From the NCBI GenBank assembly GCA_021324755.1, contig JAJPIL010000027.1, positions 1-64,000 of the forward strand: a DNA stretch of 64,000 bases, given 5' to 3'. The position numbers and the translations under genes were made by a program. The notes under the pieces are model-generated. The model was not told the DNA's origin, did no database searches, and was given only the letters and a program-made list of their open reading frames with translations. Positions 37,073-45,937 of the stretch are shown piece after piece. Within the stretch, counting starts at the first letter, position 1; each line of letters begins with the position of its first letter. The stretch is from Pseudomonadota bacterium (GTDB lineage: Bacteria > Desulfobacterota > Binatia > Binatales > Binataceae).

Positions 37073-37490
37073 GTTTGCTCAATCCTCCCCACGCCGATTC
37101 CCGTTAAATCGCGCAAAACGGTGTAGGCTAAGTGGTTTGGCACGGACGACCTTCGGGAAAGCAGGATTGTTACGACTTGCCTAGCTGGTGCAACCGCAGC
37201 ATTTTTGACCGGGACCTCATTTAGACTGTCCGGATGAAAAGGATCGCTAAATTTGGGTTGTAATCATGGCCGCGCTATGCGACTAGCTCGCTCGATAAAG
37301 GTGTTAAAGCCCTTGGGTTTCGTAGGCGCCTGGGAGCAGACCGGCGAATTGGCCGATTCGCTGCTGGCAGAACCTCTCAGCTAATAGAGCGCGCCGTTGC
37401 GGCTTGAACCGAGGAAGAAAGGCGTGGCAAAAACGCGCTGCTGAAGCTGGCACAAAAGCGCTCTTGAGCCACCCGCCACCGGTAAATCGC
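37073..37490. other. Intergenic region upstream of the oxidase run
   Basis: About 420 bases with no gene seen. The promoter of the lactonase-cox-bc run should be here; I could not identify convincing boxes. A minus-strand frame (37304-37573) overlaps the CMD gene and is a shadow. Confidence 0.4.
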
Positions 37491-37886
37491 CTATCCGCCA
37501 CCGCTTTGCTTTCGAGCTTCTTCCGCAAATACTTCGCGCGCGATTCGAAAACTATCGACCGCAGCCGGCACACCGCAATAAATCGCGGCCTGAAGAAAAA
37601 TTTCCCTAATTTCCTCTTTGGTAACGCCGTTGTTGAGCGCGCCTCGCACGTGAATCTTAATCTCGTGCGGGCGATTCAAAGCGGTGAGCATCGCAAGATT
37701 AAGCATACTTCGCACTTTGCGCGAAAGCCCCGGTCGATTCCAAATCTTGCCCCAGCAATATTCGGTTACCAACTCTTGCAGCGGCTGTGAGAACTCGTCT
37801 GCTTCGGCTATCGCTCGATCCACGTATTCCGCGCCCAACACTTCTCTGCGAGTTGCAAGTCCTTGTCGGTATAGTTCCTGTTCCAT
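37491..37886 (-). CDS. Carboxymuconolactone decarboxylase family protein
   Basis: 131 residues, the single-domain PcaC/CMD fold. 'VTEYCWGKIWNRPGLSRKVRSMLNLAMLTALNRPHEIKIHV' and 'ALNNGVTKEEIREIFLQAAIYCGVPAAVDSFR' cover the entire domain. The usual CxxC of the AhpD branch is absent, which favours the PcaC-like decarboxylase branch. Real 4-carboxymuconolactone decarboxylase activity is not certain, since no other protocatechuate genes are here. ATG 37886; stands alone. Confidence 0.85.
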   Translation of the reverse strand: MEQELYRQGLATRREVLGAEYVDRAIAEADEFSQPLQELVTEYCWGKIWNRPGLSRKVRSMLNLAMLTALNRPHEIKIHVRGALNNGVTKEEIREIFLQAAIYCGVPAAVDSFRIAREVFAEEARKQSGGG

Positions 37887-38048
37887 ATCGTACCCCCGAA
37901 TCGTCGTCTAATGCGGCTAATTTAGGTTAGCTTAGCAAGTGATTCGCTGCCACACCTCGGATGGATGTTAGTTCTAGGATATCGTGATAAATGAGCGATG
38001 GAAGAGGTGACTGCGACCGCTCGGCAATGGCTTGGGCGCTGTCGCTTA

Positions 38049-38098
38049 AAAATGCGCGGGCTGAAAAGATAGGAAAAAAAACAGCTCCCAGCCCGCGC
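38049..38098 (-). terminator. Terminator-like inverted repeat after the PQQ dehydrogenase
   Basis: A perfect 10-base inverted repeat GCGCGGGCTG/CAGCCCGCGC (38054-38063 and 38089-38098) flanks a T-rich loop on the minus strand, and is followed by ATTTTT. It lies 28 bases after the dehydrogenase stop and could end the Rieske-dehydrogenase transcript. Confidence 0.65.
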
Positions 38099-38125
38099 AA
38101 TCAACCACAAGCTCTTTTAGCTAGA

Positions 38126-39862
38126 CTACTTGCGCAGCGCAAAAACCCAAACCACTCCTCCTTGGGGCACGTCTTTACGGTACTGTGGGTAGTCTTTGTT
38201 AAAGATATCTTGCACCCTCTGAGGATCGACTCCCCATCCTGACTGAACCGCGATGTACTCGGTGCCGTCGACCTCGTAGGCGACTGGGGGAGCGATGATG
38301 CCAGAGTTGGTGGGATACTCCCACAACACGTCTCCGGTTTCGGCGTCAAACGCGCGGAACATTCGATCGTTGGTCCCGCCCATAAAGACCACGTTTCCCG
38401 CGGTCGCAAGGACGCCGCCAAAGTTATGTGAATTAGTGAATTTATGTACCCAAACTTTTTTATTGTTCTTGATATCCCAGGCTTGGAGCTCGCCGATGTG
38501 GTCCGCGCCTTCGCGCACGTACGCCAAGTTGCGATCGATATCGACTCCGATAAATAGTTGCCCTGGCTCGTACGGACTAAGCTTGCCCACTAAATGGCTG
38601 CATAGGTTTTCGTTGGCTGGCACGTACAGTAGCCCGGTCTTCGGGCTATAGGCTTCCAAAGCCCAGTCATCACCGCCCCATAGCGATGGGCAGAAGGAAG
38701 CCTCGCTCGTGCTTGACACGATATGCTTCGGGTCATACTGAGGTCGACCGGTTTCGGGATCAAGGCTTGTAAAGACGTTTTGATAAACGAAGGGCTGAGC
38801 CGAGATGTAATTGATCTTGTCTGGGGCGCGTTCAAATTGCCACAGATAGCCGTCTCGTCCCGCGTGGACAAGTTCCTTGATCGTGCGCCCGTTCTTCTCG
38901 ATATCGATCAGCAGTGGCGGTCGAACCTCGTCCCAGTCCCATCCGTCGTTCCATTGATACTGATGGTAGGCTTTGATAGCGCCGGTATCCGGATCGATGG
39001 CGAGCAACGAAGTGGCATAGAGGTTGTCGCCTTTGCGCACGTCAGGCGGCCATGGTCCCGGATTGCCCGTTCCCCAGTACACCAGATTGAGTTCCGGGTC
39101 GTAGTTCCCGCTCATCCAAGCGGGTGCGCCGCCGTGTTGCCAAGAGTCGCCGGCCCATGACTCGTGGCCCGGCTCACCTGGTCCAGGGATCGTATATGTT
39201 TTCCACAAGGGTTTGCCGTCTTTGGCGTCGAAAGCAGCGATGAAGCCGCGGATGCCGTATTCACCACCCGAACTCCCCACTATTACCTTACCCTTGACGA
39301 TAAGTGGCGCGCAGGTCATGTAGTAGCCTTTTTTGTAATCTTCAACCGCGCGGTCCCAAACCACCTTGCCCGTTTTGGCATCCAAAGCGATCAGGTGCGC
39401 GTCGGTAGTGGTGAAGTAAACCTTGTCGTCGTAAAGCGCGACGCCGCGATTGGTCGGATGCAGCTGAAACAGGTCTTCTGGCAGTTGCTTGCGATAGCGC
39501 CAGAGGGCGTTGCCCGTTTTAGCGTCAAGCGCGATCACTTGAGCCTGAGGAGTGGAGACGAACATTATGCCGTTGTTGACGATGGGTGGCGATTCGTGGC
39601 CCTCGGTGACGCCCGTGGAGAATAACCATACAGGCACCAAGTTCTTGACGTTGTCGCGGTTAATCTGGTCGAGCGGACTGTAGCCCCATCCGTTGTATGT
39701 GCGTCTTATAAGCAGCCAGTTCTCCGGTTCAGGATTCGAAAGGCGCGAATCGGTGACGGGAGTGTAATTCGAAAGATCGGCGGCCAATCCGGCAAGCGCA
39801 AAAGTACCGAGAATCCCGATCGTCGCGCAAATAGCTAAAAGTGCAAGCCGACCGCGTTTCAT
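38126..39862 (-). CDS. PQQ-dependent alcohol dehydrogenase, lanthanide-type signature
   Basis: Periplasmic quinoprotein of the methanol/ethanol family. A signal peptide (to about AGLAA) is followed by repeated propeller W-motifs such as 'ALDAKTGNALW' and 'ALDAKTGKVVW'. Numbered from ATG 39871, metal and PQQ residues are E204 (GGEYGIRGF), N270 (GTGNPGPW), catalytic D312 and D314 in 'GWDWDE'. The extra Asp two after the catalytic Asp marks XoxF-like and PedH-like lanthanide enzymes. The adjacent Cys pair of MxaF/XoxF/ExaA is missing: 'FQLHPTNRG' replaces it. No cytochrome domain. ATG 39862 fits the ribosome site best. Confidence 0.87.
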   Translation of the reverse strand: MKRGRLALLAICATIGILGTFALAGLAADLSNYTPVTDSRLSNPEPENWLLIRRTYNGWGYSPLDQINRDNVKNLVPVWLFSTGVTEGHESPPIVNNGIMFVSTPQAQVIALDAKTGNALWRYRKQLPEDLFQLHPTNRGVALYDDKVYFTTTDAHLIALDAKTGKVVWDRAVEDYKKGYYMTCAPLIVKGKVIVGSSGGEYGIRGFIAAFDAKDGKPLWKTYTIPGPGEPGHESWAGDSWQHGGAPAWMSGNYDPELNLVYWGTGNPGPWPPDVRKGDNLYATSLLAIDPDTGAIKAYHQYQWNDGWDWDEVRPPLLIDIEKNGRTIKELVHAGRDGYLWQFERAPDKINYISAQPFVYQNVFTSLDPETGRPQYDPKHIVSSTSEASFCPSLWGGDDWALEAYSPKTGLLYVPANENLCSHLVGKLSPYEPGQLFIGVDIDRNLAYVREGADHIGELQAWDIKNNKKVWVHKFTNSHNFGGVLATAGNVVFMGGTNDRMFRAFDAETGDVLWEYPTNSGIIAPPVAYEVDGTEYIAVQSGWGVDPQRVQDIFNKDYPQYRKDVPQGGVVWVFALRK

Positions 39863-39962
39863 TGGTTCCATTCCTCCCCCTTTTTAGTCGTTTCGTTCGC
39901 CTAGAATAGGCGGTGGCGTAGCCTTGGATGGCTGTTGTTAGCCGAGTTTCGCGCGCTTGTGT

Positions 39963-40568
39963 TCAGCTTCCCTGCGCGCCCAGTCGACCAATGAATTTGC
40001 CTGCCACGACCAGCGTGCCATCGACTGACTTAAGCGGAAGAATTGCCAGTCTGAAATGAGTCGGACCTCTAAGCACTTCGGCCTGATTGGCCGCGTCGTA
40101 CTGCGAGCCATGGCATGGGCATTGAAGAACATTGCGCTCCGGGAACCATTCCGTCACCGGACACCCTTCATGAGTACACACTGCCGAATACGCTACGACG
40201 CCCTGTGCAGAACACTCGCGAGTGGTCGGTGAAAGACGTTGCGGGTCGAGCTTCAGCAAAAGCAGCCGATTAAGCCGAGTTCCGTCGCGCACAAGCTTTG
40301 ACTTGGGCTCCATCGGCCAAGCAAAGACAATAGGACCACCAAACGGCAGCGCTGAGACCTCAACCAGCTTGCCAGCGCGCGGCCCCGCCGCAAAAACAAG
40401 CAAGTCTCCAGGCTGAGGATGGAGACTTCGTGGGTCGCTTTCTCCCGCAAGCAGATTGTCGGTTACAGATACGCAGATCGCCCCAACTAGCAGTTTAAGG
40501 GCTGTGCGGCGAGCTAGCTTCGGGCTCCAGTCCCGACGCTGAAGATCCGAGTCGTCCGCTGGCGGCAC
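39963..40568 (-). CDS. Rieske [2Fe-2S] protein upstream of the PQQ dehydrogenase
   Basis: About 201 residues. An N-terminal 'ARRTALKLLVGAICVSV' resembles a Tat signal or anchor, and the Rieske domain has CTHEGCPVTEW and CPCHGSQYD, fully conserved. It differs from the bc-complex Rieske at 31413. It is 100 bases upstream of the PQQ dehydrogenase on the same strand, so I infer it serves as redox partner. Start is uncertain: the frame opens at TTG 40691, but GTG 40568 with a G-rich ribosome site 8 bases upstream gives a normal leader. Confidence 0.8.
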   Translation of the reverse strand: MPPADDSDLQRRDWSPKLARRTALKLLVGAICVSVTDNLLAGESDPRSLHPQPGDLLVFAAGPRAGKLVEVSALPFGGPIVFAWPMEPKSKLVRDGTRLNRLLLLKLDPQRLSPTTRECSAQGVVAYSAVCTHEGCPVTEWFPERNVLQCPCHGSQYDAANQAEVLRGPTHFRLAILPLKSVDGTLVVAGKFIGRLGAQGS

Positions 40569-40933
40569 GTTCAGCACCCCCCTTCGGTCGATAACTCGGA
40601 AAATAAGCCCCGTAACCCCCAAGAAGCGGGACGCTTTAATGCTATAGCCAAAAAGTGAGCAAATCAAGGCAGGGTCAAAATTGCCGCTCAAAGGCGCTTT
40701 CGTGCTATGTTTGTGGCAACGCTTGAGCGAGCTCGTGCGAAAACGTGGCTAACGAGCAGTAAACGTTCATGTTTTTCGGTGCTCAAAACTAGCGCGGTGC
40801 CCGTCGCTTGTTTCGTCGTTTGCGCAAGCTTGCTACGAAATAGATAAAATGCGAGTTTCTCCTGCAAAATTAGGGTTTCAGCTGCTCGGTCTGAGGGGCG
40901 TTTCCAGCAGCACTTTGCTCGGGAGGGATTCAT
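40569..40933. other. Divergent promoter region
   Basis: About 365 bases between the Rieske gene and the CoA-transferase. No separate gene is supported; a minus-strand frame at 40688-41086 overlaps the CoA-transferase and is a shadow. Confidence 0.4.
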
Positions 40934-42145
40934 ATGCCAGGTCCGCTTAGTGGGATTCGCGTGGTCGAAGTCGCGATGTGGGTGGCTGGACCTTCGGCTG
41001 CGGTTGTGCTGGCTGACTGGGGCGCGGAGGTAATTAAGCTCGAGAATCCAAAGGGAGGTGACCCGTATCGCGGCTTGAGGATTCACTCCGTTGGCTCAAA
41101 GAACCAGGAGATCAGCGCGGGCTATGAACTTGACAACCGCAATAAGCGTTCTGTCGCAGTGGATCTAAAGCACCCGCAGGGATACGAATTTGCCCTGCGG
41201 CTGATTGAGCGGGCCGACGTTTTTATAACCAATTTAAGGCTTGACGCGCTCGAACAGATGAAGCTTACCTACGCGGCTTTGTCGCAGCGCAACCCACGAC
41301 TGGTTTACGCCAGTTTGAATGCTTACGGACACTTCGGCCCCGACCGACTGCGGCCCGGTTTCGACTACGCGGCTGGCTGGGCGCGGTCAGGCTTGATGGC
41401 GTCGGTCGCCGAGCCAGGCTTTCCGCCTCCAGCGCAACGTCCAGGGATGATCGATCATGCCGCGGGTCTGGGTCTGGCGGGAGCGATTTGCGCTGCGTTG
41501 CTCGGCCGTGAACGTTCAGGTAAAGGATGCGAAGTAAATCTGTCGCTGTTCTCCATGGCGCTGTGGATGAATGCCACCGACCTCACGATAGGTTTGATCA
41601 GCGGCGAGGCTCCGGGGCCCGAAAGCAGAAGCGACCGACCGAATCCTTTGTGGAATTCCTACCAGTGCAAAGACGGCCGTTGGATATATTTCGTGATGAT
41701 CCAGGATAGCCGCCATTGGCAAGATTTCTGCGCCGCACTGGGCCAGCCTCAATGGGTCGAAGATCCTCGCTTTCGCGACTCGCGGGCGCGCCACAACCAT
41801 AGACGAGAGCTCATCAGGGCAATCGAGGAGGTCATCGCTACGCGCACAAGAGATGAGTGGGCGCCAATCTTTGACCGGCACGGGCTTTTTTGGGCACCGG
41901 TGCAAAGCAATGCAGAGGTTTTGGCTGATCCGCAAGCCAATGCGATCGGCACGTTTGTTCCCGTAATCGAAGATAACGCCACCCGTTGCCGCGTAGTTAA
42001 TAGCCCTGTGCGATTCAGTTCAGGCAGTAATGAGCCTTATCGAGCTGCTCCCCACTTGGGACAGCATACGGAAGAGGTGGCCCTCGAACTCGGGCTTACG
42101 TGGAAGGACATAGCGCGCCTAAAGGAAGAGGGCGTATTTGGCTAG
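40934..42145 (+). CDS. CaiB/BaiF family (class III) CoA-transferase
   Basis: 403 residues. 'GIRVVEVAMWVAGPSAAVVLADWGAEVIKLE' is the CoA-binding N-terminus; 'NKRSVAVDLKHPQG' and 'DVFITNLR' follow; the catalytic Asp is in 'GMIDHAAGLGLAGAICAAL'. The substrate-binding end 'EEVALELGLTWKDIARLKEEGVF' is typical. The family moves CoA between carboxylic acids in degradation of aromatic or fatty acids and carnitine; substrate unknown. ATG 40934 has GGGAGGG upstream. Confidence 0.92.
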   Translation: MPGPLSGIRVVEVAMWVAGPSAAVVLADWGAEVIKLENPKGGDPYRGLRIHSVGSKNQEISAGYELDNRNKRSVAVDLKHPQGYEFALRLIERADVFITNLRLDALEQMKLTYAALSQRNPRLVYASLNAYGHFGPDRLRPGFDYAAGWARSGLMASVAEPGFPPPAQRPGMIDHAAGLGLAGAICAALLGRERSGKGCEVNLSLFSMALWMNATDLTIGLISGEAPGPESRSDRPNPLWNSYQCKDGRWIYFVMIQDSRHWQDFCAALGQPQWVEDPRFRDSRARHNHRRELIRAIEEVIATRTRDEWAPIFDRHGLFWAPVQSNAEVLADPQANAIGTFVPVIEDNATRCRVVNSPVRFSSGSNEPYRAAPHLGQHTEEVALELGLTWKDIARLKEEGVFG

Positions 42146-43007
42146 AAGCCTGACGGCTAAAAAGCAAGAATTGCTTCTGTTTCCGCTCGTCAGGTCCAGA
42201 GCTCGCGGAAAAGTTTCCATCACGCACAATAAGCCTTTCTGCACAGCGCTGTCAGAAGCAGCCGGTTGGCCTCGCAAGGTTTTAACGGCCACAGAGTCGG
42301 TCAAGCAGTCGCTATGTTGAGCTTTATGTTATCCCATCGCCCTAGTCCCACACTGACTTTGTTCGTGTGCTACTTTTGAGTAGCTAATTGGTTCTGTCAG
42401 CTTCCAGGTTTTTTGATTGGAGAGCGAAATCTGCTTTACTTGCATCCTCGGTCGAAGCTGGCGTGGGAGCATTCGTCTAACACAAAGGCTCTGAGTTCCA
42501 GATCCCCGGTGCCGGCACTGAGAAGCCCAATTCGATCGCAAGTTTATAAACTTTTTAAGCTTTACGAGCTTGGTATCGTGCGCTTTCAAATAAGGAAAGA
42601 TTAAGCCTCAGTGGTGTTGTGGCTGAGACTATGCCTTGCCTAATTGCCAAAGGAAGTCGCTACGCTTCGATTAATGCTTGGTTCGATTTCGGGAAGTGAA
42701 TTTTGCTTTGTGAGATTGCCGCCCTTTAATAGGGCGGGATAAGACGATTGCACAGAGACCAAAGAACGAAACGGGCGGGAACGCTCAGGCGTGGCTAAAA
42801 GACCGGTAGAGAAACGCACGTTTTGATGAGCAACGTTATATCTGCGGGCGGAACTGTAATTGGAAGAAGTGCGCTCAACTTCACGGAGCGCTTGCGAAAT
42901 TAGTAAGATTGATAGCGCTATGCTGGGCAAATTTATGTAGTGAAAAAGAAAAAGTAAAATTGGCAATTGACTCCGGTAGGGTGTGGGAACACTGGAAGTT
43001 GAACACG
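42146..43007. other. Long intergenic region, no gene seen
   Basis: About 860 bases between the CoA-transferase and the TorT-like gene. Several open frames of 60-108 codons occur on both strands, but none has a ribosome site or protein-like composition. A short AT-rich palindrome (42162-42176, AAGCAA-GAA-TTGCTT) lies 17 bases after the CoA-transferase stop and may help termination. Confidence 0.4.
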
Positions 43008-44195
43008 ATGGGGAGTCCGCAACGCCGAGCGATGGATAACAAGCAAAGCATCTTCAAGACCTTAGTGAGCGTCGCCGCGTTGGCCGCTTTTTGCATAATC
43101 GGCGCGCCCGGTGCCTCAACGCAAACGAGCTGGAAGGTTTTGGCTTACTACGGCGGAAAAGACGATTCTTCCGCGTACGCCGACGCGGAGAATCCGGCAG
43201 TCAGGGAAGAGACGTGGGTTTCGCCCGCACCAGTTGGGGATTACGCTATCGGGGCGATAATGCCTCAACTTTTCAATGATCCTTACTGGCTGGCGGTCAC
43301 GTACGGAATCGTCGAAGAAGGGCGACGGCTTGGCCTTGACGTCAGCCTGTCGGCCGAGGGAGAGATCGGGAAGATCTCGCTGCAAATCAGAAGGGTAGAA
43401 GAGCGAATGAATCGACTACTGGACGGGGCAATTCTCGCTGCGGCCAATTACCCAGCCACTAATGAGGTGGTGGCTAAAGTGACCGCTCAAGGAATCCCAG
43501 TCCTTGCTTTAGTAAAGGGGCGTAATCCCTCGAAAATTTTAGCCAAGGTTGAGGTCTCTCCCCGTCGCAGAGGTTATCTGGCGGGAACTTTCGTCGCGCA
43601 TCAAGCGACCAGTAGGACTGCGCCTGTCGATGTAGTTATTTTGGCGGGGCCAGCCGGCTCCGATTGGGCCCCATCTATAGCGGAAGGTTTTAGACGAGCT
43701 GTAAATAAATTGGCTCCCGGCAAGATTCGCATATTGGACGAAAGATGGGGCGACATGGACAAATACATACAGCTCGAACTGGTAGAGAGCGCGCTGGCTG
43801 CTTTTAAGCACATCGACTACCTTATCTGCAATGCTGTTGCCGCCGAGGTCGCTCCCGCAGCGATAGAAGCCGCAGGTAGAACTAAAGAAGTGAAAGTGAT
43901 TTCCGCGTACATTACACCGACAGTCTGGAAACAGGTGGCGTTCGGCAAGATAGCGGCCGCGATAGTCGGTTTTCCGGTACTTCAGGGCAAGATGGCGGTG
44001 GACATGCTCGCGATGTTGCTCCAGGGCAAACAGGTCGGCAAGCAGGTTCCCCTGTGCGCGGGTCCGAAGCTTGCCCTGTTAACGCCCGATAATTATATGG
44101 TTTTTCCGACCGATGGACTTTTTGCGCCGCAGCACTGGCGGCCAGTGTTCGCTTTGAATGCGGGCACGGAAAGTACAGAGCCAACCATTCCGTAA
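43008..44195 (+). CDS. TorT-like periplasmic substrate-binding protein
   Basis: About 395 residues. A signal peptide 'IFKTLVSVAALAAFCIIGAPGAS' leads into a two-lobe type I binding fold. 'NDPYWLAVTYGIVEEGRRLGLDV', 'LICNAVAAEVAP', 'VISAYITPTVWKQVAFGKI' and 'GKMAVDMLAMLLQGK' then 'FAPQHWRPVF' correspond in order to the TMAO-sensing protein TorT of E. coli. TorT presents ligand to the sensor kinase TorS; neither TorS nor a TMAO reductase is nearby, and no ABC permease either. Ligand unknown. ATG 43008 (GGAAG 9 bases upstream) or 43032. Confidence 0.72.
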   Translation: MGSPQRRAMDNKQSIFKTLVSVAALAAFCIIGAPGASTQTSWKVLAYYGGKDDSSAYADAENPAVREETWVSPAPVGDYAIGAIMPQLFNDPYWLAVTYGIVEEGRRLGLDVSLSAEGEIGKISLQIRRVEERMNRLLDGAILAAANYPATNEVVAKVTAQGIPVLALVKGRNPSKILAKVEVSPRRRGYLAGTFVAHQATSRTAPVDVVILAGPAGSDWAPSIAEGFRRAVNKLAPGKIRILDERWGDMDKYIQLELVESALAAFKHIDYLICNAVAAEVAPAAIEAAGRTKEVKVISAYITPTVWKQVAFGKIAAAIVGFPVLQGKMAVDMLAMLLQGKQVGKQVPLCAGPKLALLTPDNYMVFPTDGLFAPQHWRPVFALNAGTESTEPTIP

Positions 44196-44365
44196 AGCGC
44201 AAGGGTCATCTCACCCCCGAAGCAGATCGGCTAAATCGACGAATTTGTGAACCACGAAAGCGCCCGACATTGCCGCGTAATTAAACGCGAAAATTCGCTC
44301 CACGAAACTCGGGCGGCGCAAGTTCGGGGTGTACCTCGCGCACCGGTTAAAGCGGCTCGTTCGAC

Positions 44366-45898
44366 TTAACGCCTCTCCAAGTGCTTGAGAAGTCTAAGCT
44401 GACCGCTATCGCCCGGAAGCAGGTGGGCTTTGCGCAGCGATTCGCCCGTGGCCTCCTCGTATGCGGCCCTGGCTACCTCGTAAGCGTACAGTGAATTGAT
44501 ATACCGCACGGAGTCTGCCACAAAACGCTGCTCGGCCACCTGTACGTCCACGGTATTACCGAGCTGGCGCCGGTAACGTACTTGAGCGAGCTCGTACTCG
44601 AGTTGGGAGGCGTCACGAGCTGCCTTCGCGGCGCGAATCTCGTCCAGCGAAGCCTGCCAGTTGAGCAAGGCCGTCTGAGTCTCTAGGATGATTCGCTGCT
44701 CGGTGTCTTCGAGGGCGTGACGAAAAGCCTCCTTGCGATATTTTGCTTCTGCCACCTGGCTTACCGTTTCGAAGCCGTTGAAAATCGGCCAGTTAGCGAC
44801 CAGACCGACCGCATAATTAGGCACCGAACTCATCCCTGGACCAGGCTGGCCACCATAGCCGACCTGCATGTAGTTGCCATAAGCGTAAAGCGTGGGGAAG
44901 AAATCGCTACGCGCTTGCACTATCTGCCGGTCAGCAGCCTGGATAAGATCCTCCAACATAGTGATATCAGGTCTAAGTTTAAAGGCGAGCTTTACCGCAT
45001 CCTCCACCTTTTGCGTTATAGGGCGGTCGCTCCATACGGCCCGAAGCCGATAGGGCGGCGCCGCGCCGCTGAGCCCCATCGCGTTATCCAGCGCGACTTT
45101 GGCGTCAGCCTCGGCGTTAAGCGCCTCCACCAGATGAAATCGCGCGCGCTCGAGGTCCGACTTGAAAACGTAGACGTCAAGCTTGGGTCGAAGGTCAGTT
45201 CGTGCGAGGATCTCGGCCAAGCGCATCTCTTCGTTACGCGCGTTGACCGCCTCCTGGTAGACGCGCACGATCTCGTGGGTTGCCAAAAGCCACCAGTATC
45301 GCTTTTCGACCTCGAAGATTATCTCGAGCTCAGTAAAAGCGAGCTTGGCCACGGCTGCGTCATGCTCGTACTTGCGCTGGTCGATAAAGCCGCGTACTCG
45401 GCCGAAGTCGTAAAGCCATTGAGAAAAGTTAATCCCCGAGAAATATGTCGACTGGATCCGGGAAAGGCTCCACGATGGACTGGTAGGTTGGTTGATTTCG
45501 CCGGTCCCCCGAGGATTAAACCCAAAGGGCACTGTGCTGAGCAAAACATTAGCCGCGCCGACGCTGTTTGCAGTGCCATTCAAGTTTTGCAGCGTGCCGT
45601 ACACTTGGGTGAGCGCCGCTGATCTCGCCTCTCCTACCTTTGCTGTTGCCACTCCCACTTCCGAGCGTCTTTGAAGTATTCGCGGGTGGTAATGCAGCGC
45701 AATCTGGATAGCGCGCTCGAGCGTAAGTTCGGAATTCGGCTTTATCGGCATCTCAGCCGGTTGCATCGGCACTTTGTCGGACTTTATCGCAAGCTGGTTA
45801 GGTGTAACGGGCAAACGGCGCGGTTCGATCGGAACTTCCTGGGCGGTGGCCACCCCAGCAGAAAGGGCGACCAGCGTGATTATTATAAGTATCAGCAT
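44366..45898 (-). CDS. Outer-membrane efflux protein, TolC family
   Basis: The outer-membrane channel of the efflux system encoded upstream. 510 residues: signal peptide to about 'GVATAQ', then a Pro-rich stretch with short repeats ('VPIEPRRLPVTP', 'VPMQPAEMPIKP'), then two OEP repeats beginning 'LTLERAIQIALHYHP' and 'VEDAVKLAFKLRPDI' with long coiled-coil helices ('EIIFEVEKRYWWLLA', 'ETQTALLNWQASLDEIRAA'). ATG 45898, 39 bases after the membrane-fusion gene stop. Confidence 0.9.
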   Translation of the reverse strand: MLILIIITLVALSAGVATAQEVPIEPRRLPVTPNQLAIKSDKVPMQPAEMPIKPNSELTLERAIQIALHYHPRILQRRSEVGVATAKVGEARSAALTQVYGTLQNLNGTANSVGAANVLLSTVPFGFNPRGTGEINQPTSPSWSLSRIQSTYFSGINFSQWLYDFGRVRGFIDQRKYEHDAAVAKLAFTELEIIFEVEKRYWWLLATHEIVRVYQEAVNARNEEMRLAEILARTDLRPKLDVYVFKSDLERARFHLVEALNAEADAKVALDNAMGLSGAAPPYRLRAVWSDRPITQKVEDAVKLAFKLRPDITMLEDLIQAADRQIVQARSDFFPTLYAYGNYMQVGYGGQPGPGMSSVPNYAVGLVANWPIFNGFETVSQVAEAKYRKEAFRHALEDTEQRIILETQTALLNWQASLDEIRAAKAARDASQLEYELAQVRYRRQLGNTVDVQVAEQRFVADSVRYINSLYAYEVARAAYEEATGESLRKAHLLPGDSGQLRLLKHLERR

Positions 45899-45937
45899 GG
45901 CTGATAGCGCTCTACTTTCGTGTTTTTTGCGTCGTGT

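Noticed and set aside
40688..41086. 132-codon minus-strand frame
   Set aside because: Mostly antisense to the start of the CoA-transferase.
42640..42966. 108-codon minus-strand frame with a hydrophobic start
   Set aside because: No ribosome site, and overlaps the upstream region of the TorT-like gene; composition after residue 25 is not protein-like.
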